A DNA stretch of 33,077 bases, from the NCBI GenBank assembly GCA_900317945.1, contig ONIT01000017.1:1-33077 (forward strand), given 5' to 3'. The notes under the pieces are model-generated. The model saw only the letters and a list, made by a program, of their open reading frames with translations, ran no database searches and had not been told where the DNA came from. Position numbers and translations under genes: made by a program. The stretch comes from an uncultured Pseudomonadota bacterium (lineage in GTDB: Bacteria; Pseudomonadota; Gammaproteobacteria; Enterobacterales; Succinivibrionaceae). The first letter of the stretch is position 1. Every line of letters starts with the position of its first letter. Below, in pieces: positions 7,658 to 15,001 of the stretch.

Positions 7658-8413
7658 ATGGAAAGCAGGCCGGATCATATTTTCAGCCGGAAACTCGAAA
7701 CAGTTGCCGATTTCAGGTTCGACGAGAACGTCGCAAGCGTCTTCAGCGACATGATCAGCAGGTCGGTGCCGGGATATTCGGATATCCTCAGGGGAATATC
7801 CATCTTTGCGGAAAAGTACGCGAAATCAGGCACAAATATCTATGATCTCGGCTGCTCGCTGGGCGGCGCGACATTCTCAGTCCTCGACGGCATCAGGGAA
7901 AAGAACGGCATCTCCGTATTTTCGGTAGACAGCTCCCAGGCGATGATTGAGAGGCTTAAGCAGAATATTGCGGCGCACCCTGCTGGAAACGGCACGGTCA
8001 TACACCCGATCTGCTCTGACATTCGCGATGTCCCTATGTCAGATGCCTCTTTCATAGTGCTGAACTTTACCCTGCAGTTCATAGAAAGGCAGGCGAGGCA
8101 GGCAATCATATCCTCCCTCTACGATGCTCTTGTCCCTGGAGGCGTGCTCATACTCAGCGAGAAGTGCAGGGAAGATGACAGCTTCATCGAAAAAATAATA
8201 TCAGAGGCCCATCTGGACTTTAAGAAAAGGATGGGCTATTCGGATCTCGAGATTGCCCAGAAAAGGACCGCCCTTGAGAATGTAATGAAGACTGACAGGA
8301 CCGCTGACCATCTTGACCGCCTGCACAGGGCCGGCTTCAGTAAAGCCGTCATGTGGTACAGGCAGTTCAATTTCTGTTCTTTTATAGCTGTAAAGCCGGC
8401 AGGTGCTGAATGA
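7658..8413 (+). CDS. cmoA: Carboxy-S-adenosyl-L-methionine synthase CmoA
   Basis: CmoA converts SAM and prephenate to carboxy-SAM, the donor used by CmoB to make cmo5U34 in tRNA anticodons. The 251-residue SAM-dependent methyltransferase fold shows IYDLGCSLGGATFSV (motif I), VDSSQAMIERL, DIRDVPMSDASFIVLNFTLQ and GGVLILSEK. RSVPGYSDI near the N-terminus is diagnostic of CmoA. I chose the ATG at 7658 because AGAAGGAAG sits 5 bases upstream and it gives the usual N-terminus. A TTG 27 bases upstream would only add non-conserved residues. It overlaps cmoB by 4 bases. Confidence 0.96.
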   Translation: MESRPDHIFSRKLETVADFRFDENVASVFSDMISRSVPGYSDILRGISIFAEKYAKSGTNIYDLGCSLGGATFSVLDGIREKNGISVFSVDSSQAMIERLKQNIAAHPAGNGTVIHPICSDIRDVPMSDASFIVLNFTLQFIERQARQAIISSLYDALVPGGVLILSEKCREDDSFIEKIISEAHLDFKKRMGYSDLEIAQKRTALENVMKTDRTADHLDRLHRAGFSKAVMWYRQFNFCSFIAVKPAGAE

Positions 8414-9387
8414 TAGACTCTGGAGATTTCTTTTCATATATTTCCGGAATCCCGGAGCTTCATGACTGGCTCGCGGAGCTCCCAAGGCATGTCTATGACT
8501 GGAGGACGCGCGAGCAGAACCACGGCCTCCCAGAATATGAGTCATGCATCTGGAAGCTCGGGAAGCTGAGAACTGACTCATATTCCTTTGATGAGGACTA
8601 TGTCTCGGTCGGGAGCAGCTCAGAGGTGTCAGAGAGCTTCCGACCCTTTCTCCTTGAGATGCTAAGAGAGTTCAAGCCCTGGAAGAAAGGCCCGTTCTCA
8701 ATCTTCGGCATAAAGGTGGAGAGCGAGTGGAGATCTGACTTCAAGTGGAACAGGCTCAGGGGGCTTATCTCCCCTCTTGCCGGACGCAGGGTCTTTGACG
8801 CTGGCTGCGGCAACGGCTACCACCTGTTCAGGTATCTCGGCGCGGGCGCGGAGCTTGCCGCAGGATGCGATCCCTCGACGGTGTCGGCCGGACAGTTCCA
8901 TCTCGTGAAAAGCTTTATCAGGAAGAGCGTGCCGGCCTATCTCCTGCCCCTCCCTCTCGAGGTTTTCCCCGGAGTATCCTGGTTCGACACGGTTTTCTCC
9001 ATGGGAGTCATCTACCACAGGCGCTCCCCTGCAGAGCACCTTGAAATTCTCGGCTCGCTTCTGAGAACCGGAGGTGAGCTCGTCCTTGAGACCCTCATAG
9101 TGCCGGGAGACGAGCGCACCTTCCTGGTGCCAAGGGACAGGTACGCGAAAATGCCGAACATCTGGTTTATCCCGAGCATCGAGTCAATGCGGCTCCTCCT
9201 TGAAAGAACCGGCTTCAGGGTAAAGACCGTCTCCCCAGGCGCTGTAACCTCGAGCGACGAGCAGCGGCGCACGGAATGGATGGACTATGAGTCGCTCGAT
9301 GATTTCCTGATGCCGGGGAACCGCAGCCTTACAGTCGAGGGCTACCCTGCTCCCTGCCGGGCGGTTTTTGTGGCTGAAAAGCAATAA
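8410..9387 (+). CDS. cmoB: tRNA U34 carboxymethyltransferase CmoB
   Basis: CmoB transfers the carboxymethyl group from carboxy-SAM to 5-hydroxyuridine 34, broadening wobble decoding. The 325 residues contain a substrate-binding N-terminal region with KWKKGPF-like KPWKKGPFSIFG (about 97-108), a Rossmann methyltransferase motif RRVFDAGCGNGYHLFRYL, and the conserved FDTVFSMGVIYHRRSP and GELVLETL segments. The start codon overlaps the cmoA stop (ATGA), so the two enzymes of the pathway are co-translated. No terminator is visible after it. The next gene has its own candidate promoter. Confidence 0.97.
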   Translation: MIDSGDFFSYISGIPELHDWLAELPRHVYDWRTREQNHGLPEYESCIWKLGKLRTDSYSFDEDYVSVGSSSEVSESFRPFLLEMLREFKPWKKGPFSIFGIKVESEWRSDFKWNRLRGLISPLAGRRVFDAGCGNGYHLFRYLGAGAELAAGCDPSTVSAGQFHLVKSFIRKSVPAYLLPLPLEVFPGVSWFDTVFSMGVIYHRRSPAEHLEILGSLLRTGGELVLETLIVPGDERTFLVPRDRYAKMPNIWFIPSIESMRLLLERTGFRVKTVSPGAVTSSDEQRRTEWMDYESLDDFLMPGNRSLTVEGYPAPCRAVFVAEKQ

Positions 9388-9404
9388 TTGCAATACGAAT
9401 TCCG

Positions 9405-9426
9405 CCGGCTGATTTATAATTGCCGG
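9405..9426 (+). promoter_or_regulatory. Candidate promoter of the retropepsin/7TM/ligase cassette
   Basis: A consensus -10 TATAAT (9415-9420) lies 42 bases before the lipoprotein ATG. It is flanked by the inverted repeat CCGGC (9405-9409) and GCCGG (9422-9426), which could be an operator overlapping the promoter. The -35 is weak. This suggests the cassette is transcribed separately from cmoAB. Confidence 0.4.
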
Positions 9427-9462
9427 AATCAGAGGCAGCTTAACAGCTTTTATGGACTTATT

Positions 9463-10419
9463 ATGAAAATATCTTTTGCAGGTGCTCTGTCAGTAATTGC
9501 AATGCTGAGTCTTTCATCATGCGCTTTTCAGGCTGGCAGCGGCTCCGTGGGCCAGCAGCCTGCCGAGAGCGCAGGCGACACAGCCGCAATGATGAGAAGC
9601 CTGGACTCCAAGCTTGAGCCCGTGATTGCGGCGAGCAGGAGCAACTCATCTGAACTGTCCCAGCTGAAAGATTCCCTCAACAGGAACAATTCTGAAATAC
9701 AGTCACTGAGGAAGGATTTTGCGGAAATGCAAGAGTCCTTTGCGGCCATGAACAAGAATGTAAAGCACCTCGCTAAGACTGGCGCCTCCGGAAGCGCCCC
9801 CGGGAAGAGCTCAAAGGAAGTCTCCGAGACCAATGACAACCTGCCGAAGCAGCAGCTCAGGCAGAGCGACGGCAAGCTGGTGCTCGGAGAGTATGAGTGG
9901 GTGAAGTTCCCCGAGCAGGATCTCGCTGCCCAGGCGAGAATCGATACCGGTGCGTCCATCTCCTCAATCAGCGCAATCTCCATCGAGAAGTTCGAGCGCG
10001 AGGGAAAGACCTGGTACAGGTTCCAGTTCCCCTGCGACGGCCACAAGCTCCTCCCCATGGAGGCTCCTTTCGTAAGGACCATAAGGACAAGGCAGGCATC
10101 GGCAGAGGACATTGAGGTGAGGCCCGTCGTAAGGCTCGAGATCCAGATCGGCGATGTAACCACTGTCTCCGAGTTTTCCCTCAAGGACAGGACAAAAATG
10201 GACTTCCCGGTCCTGATCGGAAGGACCTTCCTGATTGACAACGCTGTCGTTGATGTATCAAAGAGGTCGATTCAGAGGCGCCCCAAGGCAGAGAATGTCG
10301 GAAGCAGCAGGAAAGTAGAGGCTGTTTCTGAGGACAGGGATGAGGATGTCTCATCGTCAAAGAATCCTGCAAAGAAATCACAGTCCAAGCCACAGCTTAA
10401 GAACAGGCCCTCAAAGTAA
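9463..10419 (+). CDS. Lipoprotein with retropepsin-like (COG4067/RimB-type 'ATP-dependent zinc protease') domain
   Basis: The 318-residue protein begins MKISFAGALSVIAMLSLSSC, a lipoprotein signal with lipobox LSSC (Cys20). Ala21 suggests outer-membrane sorting. A coiled-coil-like region follows (about 40-105), then a linker, then the conserved domain (about 137-275). That domain carries the aspartic-protease-like motif RIDTGASISSIS (Asp161), the Gly-containing segment FPVLIGRTFLIDNAVVDVSK, and a basic, low-complexity tail. The family is commonly named ATP-dependent zinc protease, but the motif is that of retropepsins and no zinc site is evident. The ATG at 9463 was chosen because it starts the signal peptide. 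The frame continues upstream for 25 codons without conserved features. It leads a cassette with a 7TM dead-transglutaminase protein and an ATP-grasp ligase. The substrate is unknown. Confidence 0.88.
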   Translation: MKISFAGALSVIAMLSLSSCAFQAGSGSVGQQPAESAGDTAAMMRSLDSKLEPVIAASRSNSSELSQLKDSLNRNNSEIQSLRKDFAEMQESFAAMNKNVKHLAKTGASGSAPGKSSKEVSETNDNLPKQQLRQSDGKLVLGEYEWVKFPEQDLAAQARIDTGASISSISAISIEKFEREGKTWYRFQFPCDGHKLLPMEAPFVRTIRTRQASAEDIEVRPVVRLEIQIGDVTTVSEFSLKDRTKMDFPVLIGRTFLIDNAVVDVSKRSIQRRPKAENVGSSRKVEAVSEDRDEDVSSSKNPAKKSQSKPQLKNRPSK

Positions 10420-10514
10420 GCTGAGGCCTCATAAGCCCTGAGCGGCTGACAGATTAAACGATGCCTGCAGACAGTGCTAAAACATGACGCGGGCATTTTT
10501 CAGAGAATATTCCT

Positions 10515-12098
10515 ATGGTATCACGCGGATCTTACTATTTTTTGGTTGCTGTTCTCTTCGTTCTCGGAGTAGGGCTGATGTGCTACAGGCACTTTGCCTT
10601 TGAGGTGCCCTGGTTCCCCGGGACCATGAGATCAGTCTGGTCTGTTGAGGCAAGGGTTGAGTTTGATCCGGCAGAGAATGAGCCAGTCACGGTAAAGCTC
10701 ACCGTGCCAGGCACCCAGGACGGCTATACCGTTCTCTCCGAGTCATCCGCAAGCCCTGACTACGGCTTCTCCTTCAAGAAGTCACGCGGACAGAAGATCG
10801 CGGTATGGACCACCAGAAGCGCGAGCGAGCACCAGGTGCTCTACTACAAGATGAATGTGCTCGAGGATCCCAATGCAACAGTAAGCTCCCAGATCCCGGT
10901 TCCGAGAACTGACACGTCAGTTGTCGAGTCAGACGCAAACCTCAAGATCCTGAACAACATCATCCAGAACGCCAGGAACAAGTCCGCAGACGCCATCTCC
11001 TTCACTCAGGAGCTCGTGCAGATCCTGAATACCTCAGATCAGGAGACTGCCCTGCTCAAGAAGAATGCCAGCAGGAGCCGCCTCATCGTCAAGATGCTTG
11101 ACATCGCCGATGTTCCGGCAAGAGTCGTAAGGGGGCTGCAGCTCAAGGACAAGAGAAGAAGACAGAGCCTTGTCGAATACGTTGAGGTTTACCAGAACGG
11201 GAAGCCGGAGCTTATAAACCCTGAGACCGGAGAGGCCGGCAACCCGAAGAACTTCCTTCTCTGGGAATACAGCTCGCAGCCGCTTCTTGAGCTCAAGGGA
11301 GGCTCCCATTCCGCTGTCTACTTCTCGATGATTGAGAACCATGTCTCGGTAAAGACCGCCATCCAGAGCAAGTTTGCCCACACCGAGCTCCTCAACTTCT
11401 CGGTAGACTCCCTCCCGATCGAGGAGCAGTCAATGTTCAAGCAGATCCTGCTCCTCCCTATAGGAGTCCTGATCGTGGTGTTCCTCAGGATTATTGTGGG
11501 CATCAAGACCTCAGGAACATTCATGCCGGTCCTTATTGCCATGGCCTTCACCCAGACCAGCCTCGGAGTAGGCCTCATCGGCTTCCTCGCCATTGTGAGC
11601 ATCGGACTCATCATCAGGTTCTACCTGGCAAGGCTGAATCTTCTTCTCGTAGCGCGAATCTCGACCGTGATAATCGTGGTCATAGGCATAATCTCCTGCC
11701 TCGCGGTGGTAACCTACAAGATGGGGCTTGCCGACGGCATGAAGCTTACCTTCTTCCCGATGATCATCATCTCCTGGACCATCGAGCGCCTTTCCATCAT
11801 CTGGGAGGAAGAGGGCTCGCATGAGGTTGTCGTGCAGGGGCTCGGCTCGCTCTTTACCGCAATCATTGCCTACATCGCGATGAACAGCCTCCTCATCCAG
11901 CACGTAACCTTCAATTTCCTCGGACTGCAGCTCGTCATCCTTGCAGGCATACTGCTGATGGGCAACTACACCGGCTACAGGCTGACGGAGCTCAAGCGGT
12001 TCAAGCCCGTTGCTGACGAGATTGAGCTCATGAGCTCAAAGCAGCCGGCAGATGGCGCCTCTGACGGAAGCAGTGAAGAAAGCGCTGACAGGAAGTGA
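10515..12098 (+). CDS. Inactive transglutaminase-like domain fused to seven TM helices
   Basis: The 527-residue membrane protein has an N-terminal TM helix (about 7-24), a periplasmic region (25-305) and seven C-terminal TM helices. These lie at about 308-330, 333-349, 351-372, 377-401, 410-428, 440-463 and 468-488, and are followed by an acidic tail. Residues about 145-240 resemble the transglutaminase core: ADVPARVVRGLQL matches the GIPARVV motif and SLVEYVEVYQNGKPELINPETG matches the HxWVEVY...DP region. The catalytic Cys, His and Asp positions are all replaced, so it should be a binding domain rather than an enzyme. It lies 95 bases after the lipoprotein and 4 bases before the ligase. Known family role: associated with amidoligases. 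The role as receptor, anchor or exporter is inferred. Confidence 0.87.
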   Translation: MVSRGSYYFLVAVLFVLGVGLMCYRHFAFEVPWFPGTMRSVWSVEARVEFDPAENEPVTVKLTVPGTQDGYTVLSESSASPDYGFSFKKSRGQKIAVWTTRSASEHQVLYYKMNVLEDPNATVSSQIPVPRTDTSVVESDANLKILNNIIQNARNKSADAISFTQELVQILNTSDQETALLKKNASRSRLIVKMLDIADVPARVVRGLQLKDKRRRQSLVEYVEVYQNGKPELINPETGEAGNPKNFLLWEYSSQPLLELKGGSHSAVYFSMIENHVSVKTAIQSKFAHTELLNFSVDSLPIEEQSMFKQILLLPIGVLIVVFLRIIVGIKTSGTFMPVLIAMAFTQTSLGVGLIGFLAIVSIGLIIRFYLARLNLLLVARISTVIIVVIGIISCLAVVTYKMGLADGMKLTFFPMIIISWTIERLSIIWEEEGSHEVVVQGLGSLFTAIIAYIAMNSLLIQHVTFNFLGLQLVILAGILLMGNYTGYRLTELKRFKPVADEIELMSSKQPADGASDGSSEESADRK

Positions 12099-12102
12099 TC
12101 AT

Positions 12103-13080
12103 ATGTGGCAATTTCTGAAGAACTACACTTCACCCAGGAAGCTTGCCGCCATCGGCATAATGGGCATGAACCAGCGCAACTGCCTCTACATCAGCAGGTA
12201 CAACCCGAGAAACCTGTACCCGCTCGTGGACAACAAGCTTCTTACGAAGAAGATTGCGCAGAAAAGCGGCGTTACCGTGCCGAAGCTCATCGGCTTCATC
12301 AGGCATCAGTATGAGGTGAGGAACTTCGAGACGCTGGTGAAGAGTCACGCGAGCTTCTGCATCAAGCCGGCTCACGGCTCAGGCGGCAAGGGGATCCTCG
12401 TCATAGTTGACTCGCACGACGGCTCATACTACAAGCCGAACGGAGACGCGCTTGATGTCTCGAACATCGAGCGCCACATCACCAATATCCTCGCAGGGCT
12501 CTTCTCCCTCGGCGGAAAGCCGGACATTGTCCTGATTGAGGAGCTCATACACTTCGACAACGTCTTCGAGAACTACACCTACGAGGGCGTCCCGGACACC
12601 CGCGTCATACTGCTCAAGGGCTACCCGGTCATGTGCATGATGCGCCTCTCGACCGCCGCCTCTGACGGCAAGGCGAACCTCCACCAGGGAGCAGTGGGCG
12701 TCGGCATAGACGTGAGGACCGGACGGGCCGTAAGGGCCGTGCAGTACGGGCGCCCCATCGAGAACCACCCCGACACCGGCAACAAGCTTCTGGATCTCAA
12801 GGTGCCGCAGTGGATAAAGGTCCTGACGCTTGCATCATCATGCTATGAGATGTCGGGGCTCGGCTACATCGGCTGCGACATAGTGCTGGACAAGGACAAG
12901 GGCCCCATGCTCCTGGAGCTCAACGCAAGGCCCGGGCTCGCGATACAGATTGCGAACGCCGCCGGGCTCCTGCCGCGCCTCAGGAAGGTCGAGCAGCTCG
13001 TTGCCACGGATGTCCGCATGACTCCGGAGGAGAGAGTCGAGTGGTCAAGGAAGGAGTTCGGCGTCTACGAGAGTGACTGA
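12103..13080 (+). CDS. RimK-like ATP-grasp alpha-L-glutamate ligase-type enzyme
   Basis: A predicted cytoplasmic ATP-grasp ligase of 325 residues, family of alpha-L-glutamate ligase-related proteins. Visible motifs are FCIKPAHGSGGKGILVI (ATP-grasp glycine-rich loop), IVLIEELI, a metal/acyl-phosphate region LLELNARPGLAIQIANAAGLLPRL near the C-terminus, and GLGYIGCDIVLD. Such enzymes join a carboxylate to an amine using ATP, commonly adding Glu or other amino acids to peptides. The ATG at 12103 has AGGAAG 7 bases upstream and gives MWQFLKNYTSPRKL. It follows the 7TM gene by 4 bases, so the two are probably coupled. The acceptor substrate is not deducible. Confidence 0.88.
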   Translation: MWQFLKNYTSPRKLAAIGIMGMNQRNCLYISRYNPRNLYPLVDNKLLTKKIAQKSGVTVPKLIGFIRHQYEVRNFETLVKSHASFCIKPAHGSGGKGILVIVDSHDGSYYKPNGDALDVSNIERHITNILAGLFSLGGKPDIVLIEELIHFDNVFENYTYEGVPDTRVILLKGYPVMCMMRLSTAASDGKANLHQGAVGVGIDVRTGRAVRAVQYGRPIENHPDTGNKLLDLKVPQWIKVLTLASSCYEMSGLGYIGCDIVLDKDKGPMLLELNARPGLAIQIANAAGLLPRLRKVEQLVATDVRMTPEERVEWSRKEFGVYESD

Positions 13081-13086
13081 GCCCCT

Positions 13087-13130
13087 GGGAGGCGGCGCTC
13101 TTTCAAAGCCGAAGGGCCGCTTCCCTTGTT
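13087..13130 (+). terminator. Probable terminator of the retropepsin/7TM/ligase cassette
   Basis: A 10-bp stem with one mismatch (13087-13096 GGGAGGCGGC with 13116-13125 GCCGCTTCCC) is followed by TTGTTTCTCC. It starts 6 bases after the ligase stop codon. The loop is long (19 bases) and the T-tract is broken, so efficiency is uncertain. The rest of the 326-base gap to pykF holds the pykF promoter and leader. Confidence 0.5.
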
Positions 13131-13240
13131 TCTCCTGACCTGAAAGAGGCCCGGATCCTGGCATTTTCTGACTGTTCCTGCGTCCGCTCTCCGGTGCGCT
13201 CCCTTCTGCCCTTCTTTACAGAATCCTCCCAAATATTAGT

Positions 13241-13269
13241 TTGGCATAATCACTGTTTTCGGTTAAAAT
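13241..13269 (+). promoter_or_regulatory. Sigma-70-type promoter of pykF
   Basis: TTGGCA (13241-13246) and TAAAAT (13264-13269) are separated by exactly 17 bases in an A/T-rich stretch. This is a good sigma-70 promoter. Transcription would start near 13276 and give a leader of about 130 bases before the pykF ATG. Confidence 0.65.
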
Positions 13270-13353
13270 ATTCTAAATTTTCCCGGCTCGTTATGCAGTT
13301 TATACGATAATGATCCAAGCGGTCCCCGGGATACGCTAATCCAGTTCTTAACT

Positions 13354-13406
13354 AAGGAGATGGCTGACTAAAACTGAGTTAATCTCTGTTTCAGCCGTGG
13401 TTTTTT
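13354..13406 (+). promoter_or_regulatory. Structured pykF leader with misplaced Shine-Dalgarno and T-rich hairpin
   Basis: AAGGAG (13354-13359) directly abuts a minimal ATG-GCT-GAC-TAA frame (13360-13371) about 45 bases before the pykF start. Between them an inverted repeat (GGCTG at 13362-13366 with CAGCC at 13392-13396, inner stem AAAC/GTTT plus GAG/CTC) is followed by GTGGTTTTTT. This is a terminator-like or start-site-presenting hairpin. No normal ribosome-binding site lies just upstream of the pykF ATG. Whether it attenuates transcription or positions the upstream AAGGAG is not known. Confidence 0.4.
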
Positions 13407-14822
13407 ATGAAAAAAACAAAGATTGTCTGCACCATCGGACCCAAGTCCGAGAAAAAAGAGGTTCTTGCCAAGGTTCTTGCTGCCGGCATGAACTGCATGC
13501 GTCTTAACTTTTCCCATGGTGACTTTGAGGAACACGGCGGACGCATAATCAGACTTCGCGCCCTTATGGCAGAGACCGGAAAGACCTGCGCAATTCTCCT
13601 TGATACCAAGGGACCTGAGATCAGAACCGGCGCCATGGAGAACGGCGAGGACGTTACCCTCGAGGCCGGACAGGACTTCACCCTCACCACCAGGGATGTT
13701 GTCGGCAACAAGACCATCACCTCTGTTACCTACAAGGATCTGCCCCATGACCTCAAGGCAGGCGACACTGTCCTCCTCGATGACGGCCTGATTGCCCTCA
13801 CCGTTAAGGACTGCACTGATACCGACATTCACTGCACCGTGCAGAACTCACAGGTTCTGGGCGAGCACAAGGGCGTAAACCTTCCCAACATCAAGACCCA
13901 TCTCCCTGCACTTGCCGAGAAGGACAAGAACGACCTGATCTTCGGCTGCGAGCGTGAGGTTGACTTCATTGCCGCATCCTTCATCCGCAAGAAGGAAGAC
14001 GTTCTCAGCATCCGCAAGTTCCTTGACGATCACGGCGGAAAGAACATCAAGATCATCTCCAAGATTGAGAACCAGGAAGGCATCGACAACTTCGACGAGA
14101 TCCTTGAGGTCTCCGACGGAATCATGGTTGCCCGCGGCGACATGGGCGTTGAGATCCCTATCCAGGACGTTATCTTCCATCAGAAGAGCATCATCAGGAA
14201 GTGCAACAAGGCAGGCAAGTTCGTTATCACTGCTACCCAGATGCTTGACTCCATGCAGAAGAACCCCCGTCCTACCCGTGCTGAGGCCGGCGACGTTGCG
14301 AACGCCATCCTGGACGGCACCGACGCAGTCATGCTTTCCGGCGAGTCCGCAAAGGGCAAGTACCCTGTTGAGGCTGTCCGCATGATGAACACCATCTGCG
14401 AGAGGACCGATCCTGAGGTATTCGTACGCCTTGACATCGCTGAGAAGAGCTTTGTAAAGGAGCACATCACCCAGGCTGTCTGCCGCGGCGCCGTAAAGAC
14501 TGCCGAGACCACCGATGCAGCCCTCATCATCGTTGCCACCAGGGAAGGCAAGTCCGCTCTTGCCGTACGCAAGTTCTTCCCTCAGGCCCCGATCCTGGCA
14601 ATCACCCCGAACGAGAAGGTTGCAAAGCAGCTCTGCCCGGTCAAGGGTGTTACCCCCTATGTAATCGACGAGCACTTCGCCCACACCGATGAGTTCTTCC
14701 GCATCGGCAAGGAGATTGCCCTGAAGCTTGGCCTGGCAAAGGTCGGCGATCGCGTTGTCATGGTTTCCGGAGCTCTTGTTCCCAGCGGAACCACCAACAC
14801 CGCATCCGTACATGTTCTGTAA
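13407..14822 (+). CDS. pykF: Pyruvate kinase I
   Basis: Pyruvate kinase converts phosphoenolpyruvate and ADP to pyruvate and ATP, the last step of glycolysis. The 471 residues start [17 protein letters not shown] and end [20 protein letters not shown], both close to E. coli PykF as I recall it (the C-terminus appears identical). Motifs: [20 protein letters not shown], the active-site signature [29 protein letters not shown], and [19 protein letters not shown]. By family it should be activated by fructose 1,6-bisphosphate. Arginine codons are mostly CGC/CGT rather than the AGG favoured by neighbours, consistent with high expression. It has its own promoter and a strong terminator. Confidence 0.98.
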   Translation: MKKTKIVCTIGPKSEKKEVLAKVLAAGMNCMRLNFSHGDFEEHGGRIIRLRALMAETGKTCAILLDTKGPEIRTGAMENGEDVTLEAGQDFTLTTRDVVGNKTITSVTYKDLPHDLKAGDTVLLDDGLIALTVKDCTDTDIHCTVQNSQVLGEHKGVNLPNIKTHLPALAEKDKNDLIFGCEREVDFIAASFIRKKEDVLSIRKFLDDHGGKNIKIISKIENQEGIDNFDEILEVSDGIMVARGDMGVEIPIQDVIFHQKSIIRKCNKAGKFVITATQMLDSMQKNPRPTRAEAGDVANAILDGTDAVMLSGESAKGKYPVEAVRMMNTICERTDPEVFVRLDIAEKSFVKEHITQAVCRGAVKTAETTDAALIIVATREGKSALAVRKFFPQAPILAITPNEKVAKQLCPVKGVTPYVIDEHFAHTDEFFRIGKEIALKLGLAKVGDRVVMVSGALVPSGTTNTASVHVL

Positions 14823-14846
14823 TACCGCAGAAATGCACTGAAGACG

Positions 14847-14872
14847 AAAGGAGCCTCCGGGCTCCTTTTTTT
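14847..14872 (+). terminator. Intrinsic terminator of pykF
   Basis: Stem GGAGCC/GGCTCC with a TCCG loop, extended by AAA/TTT pairing, followed by seven T residues, 25 bases after the pykF stop. On the minus strand the same hairpin is followed only by TTTCGTC, so it would be a poor terminator for tilS. Confidence 0.9.
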
Positions 14873-15001
14873 ATGCCTGAATTCCTATGACAGAGTTCCT
14901 GAATTTCCGCAGATCCCTGGGCAGCAGGAAGTGAGGCGCCTCAGCAGGACCGGACAGAAAGAAAAGAATAAAAGAAGAAAACAGAGAAATGAAAAGCCGC
15001 T

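Noticed and set aside
10515..12098. Active periplasmic transglutaminase/protease
   Set aside because: Although the ARVVRG and VEVY segments fit the fold, the positions of the catalytic Cys, His and Asp hold other residues, so catalysis is unlikely.
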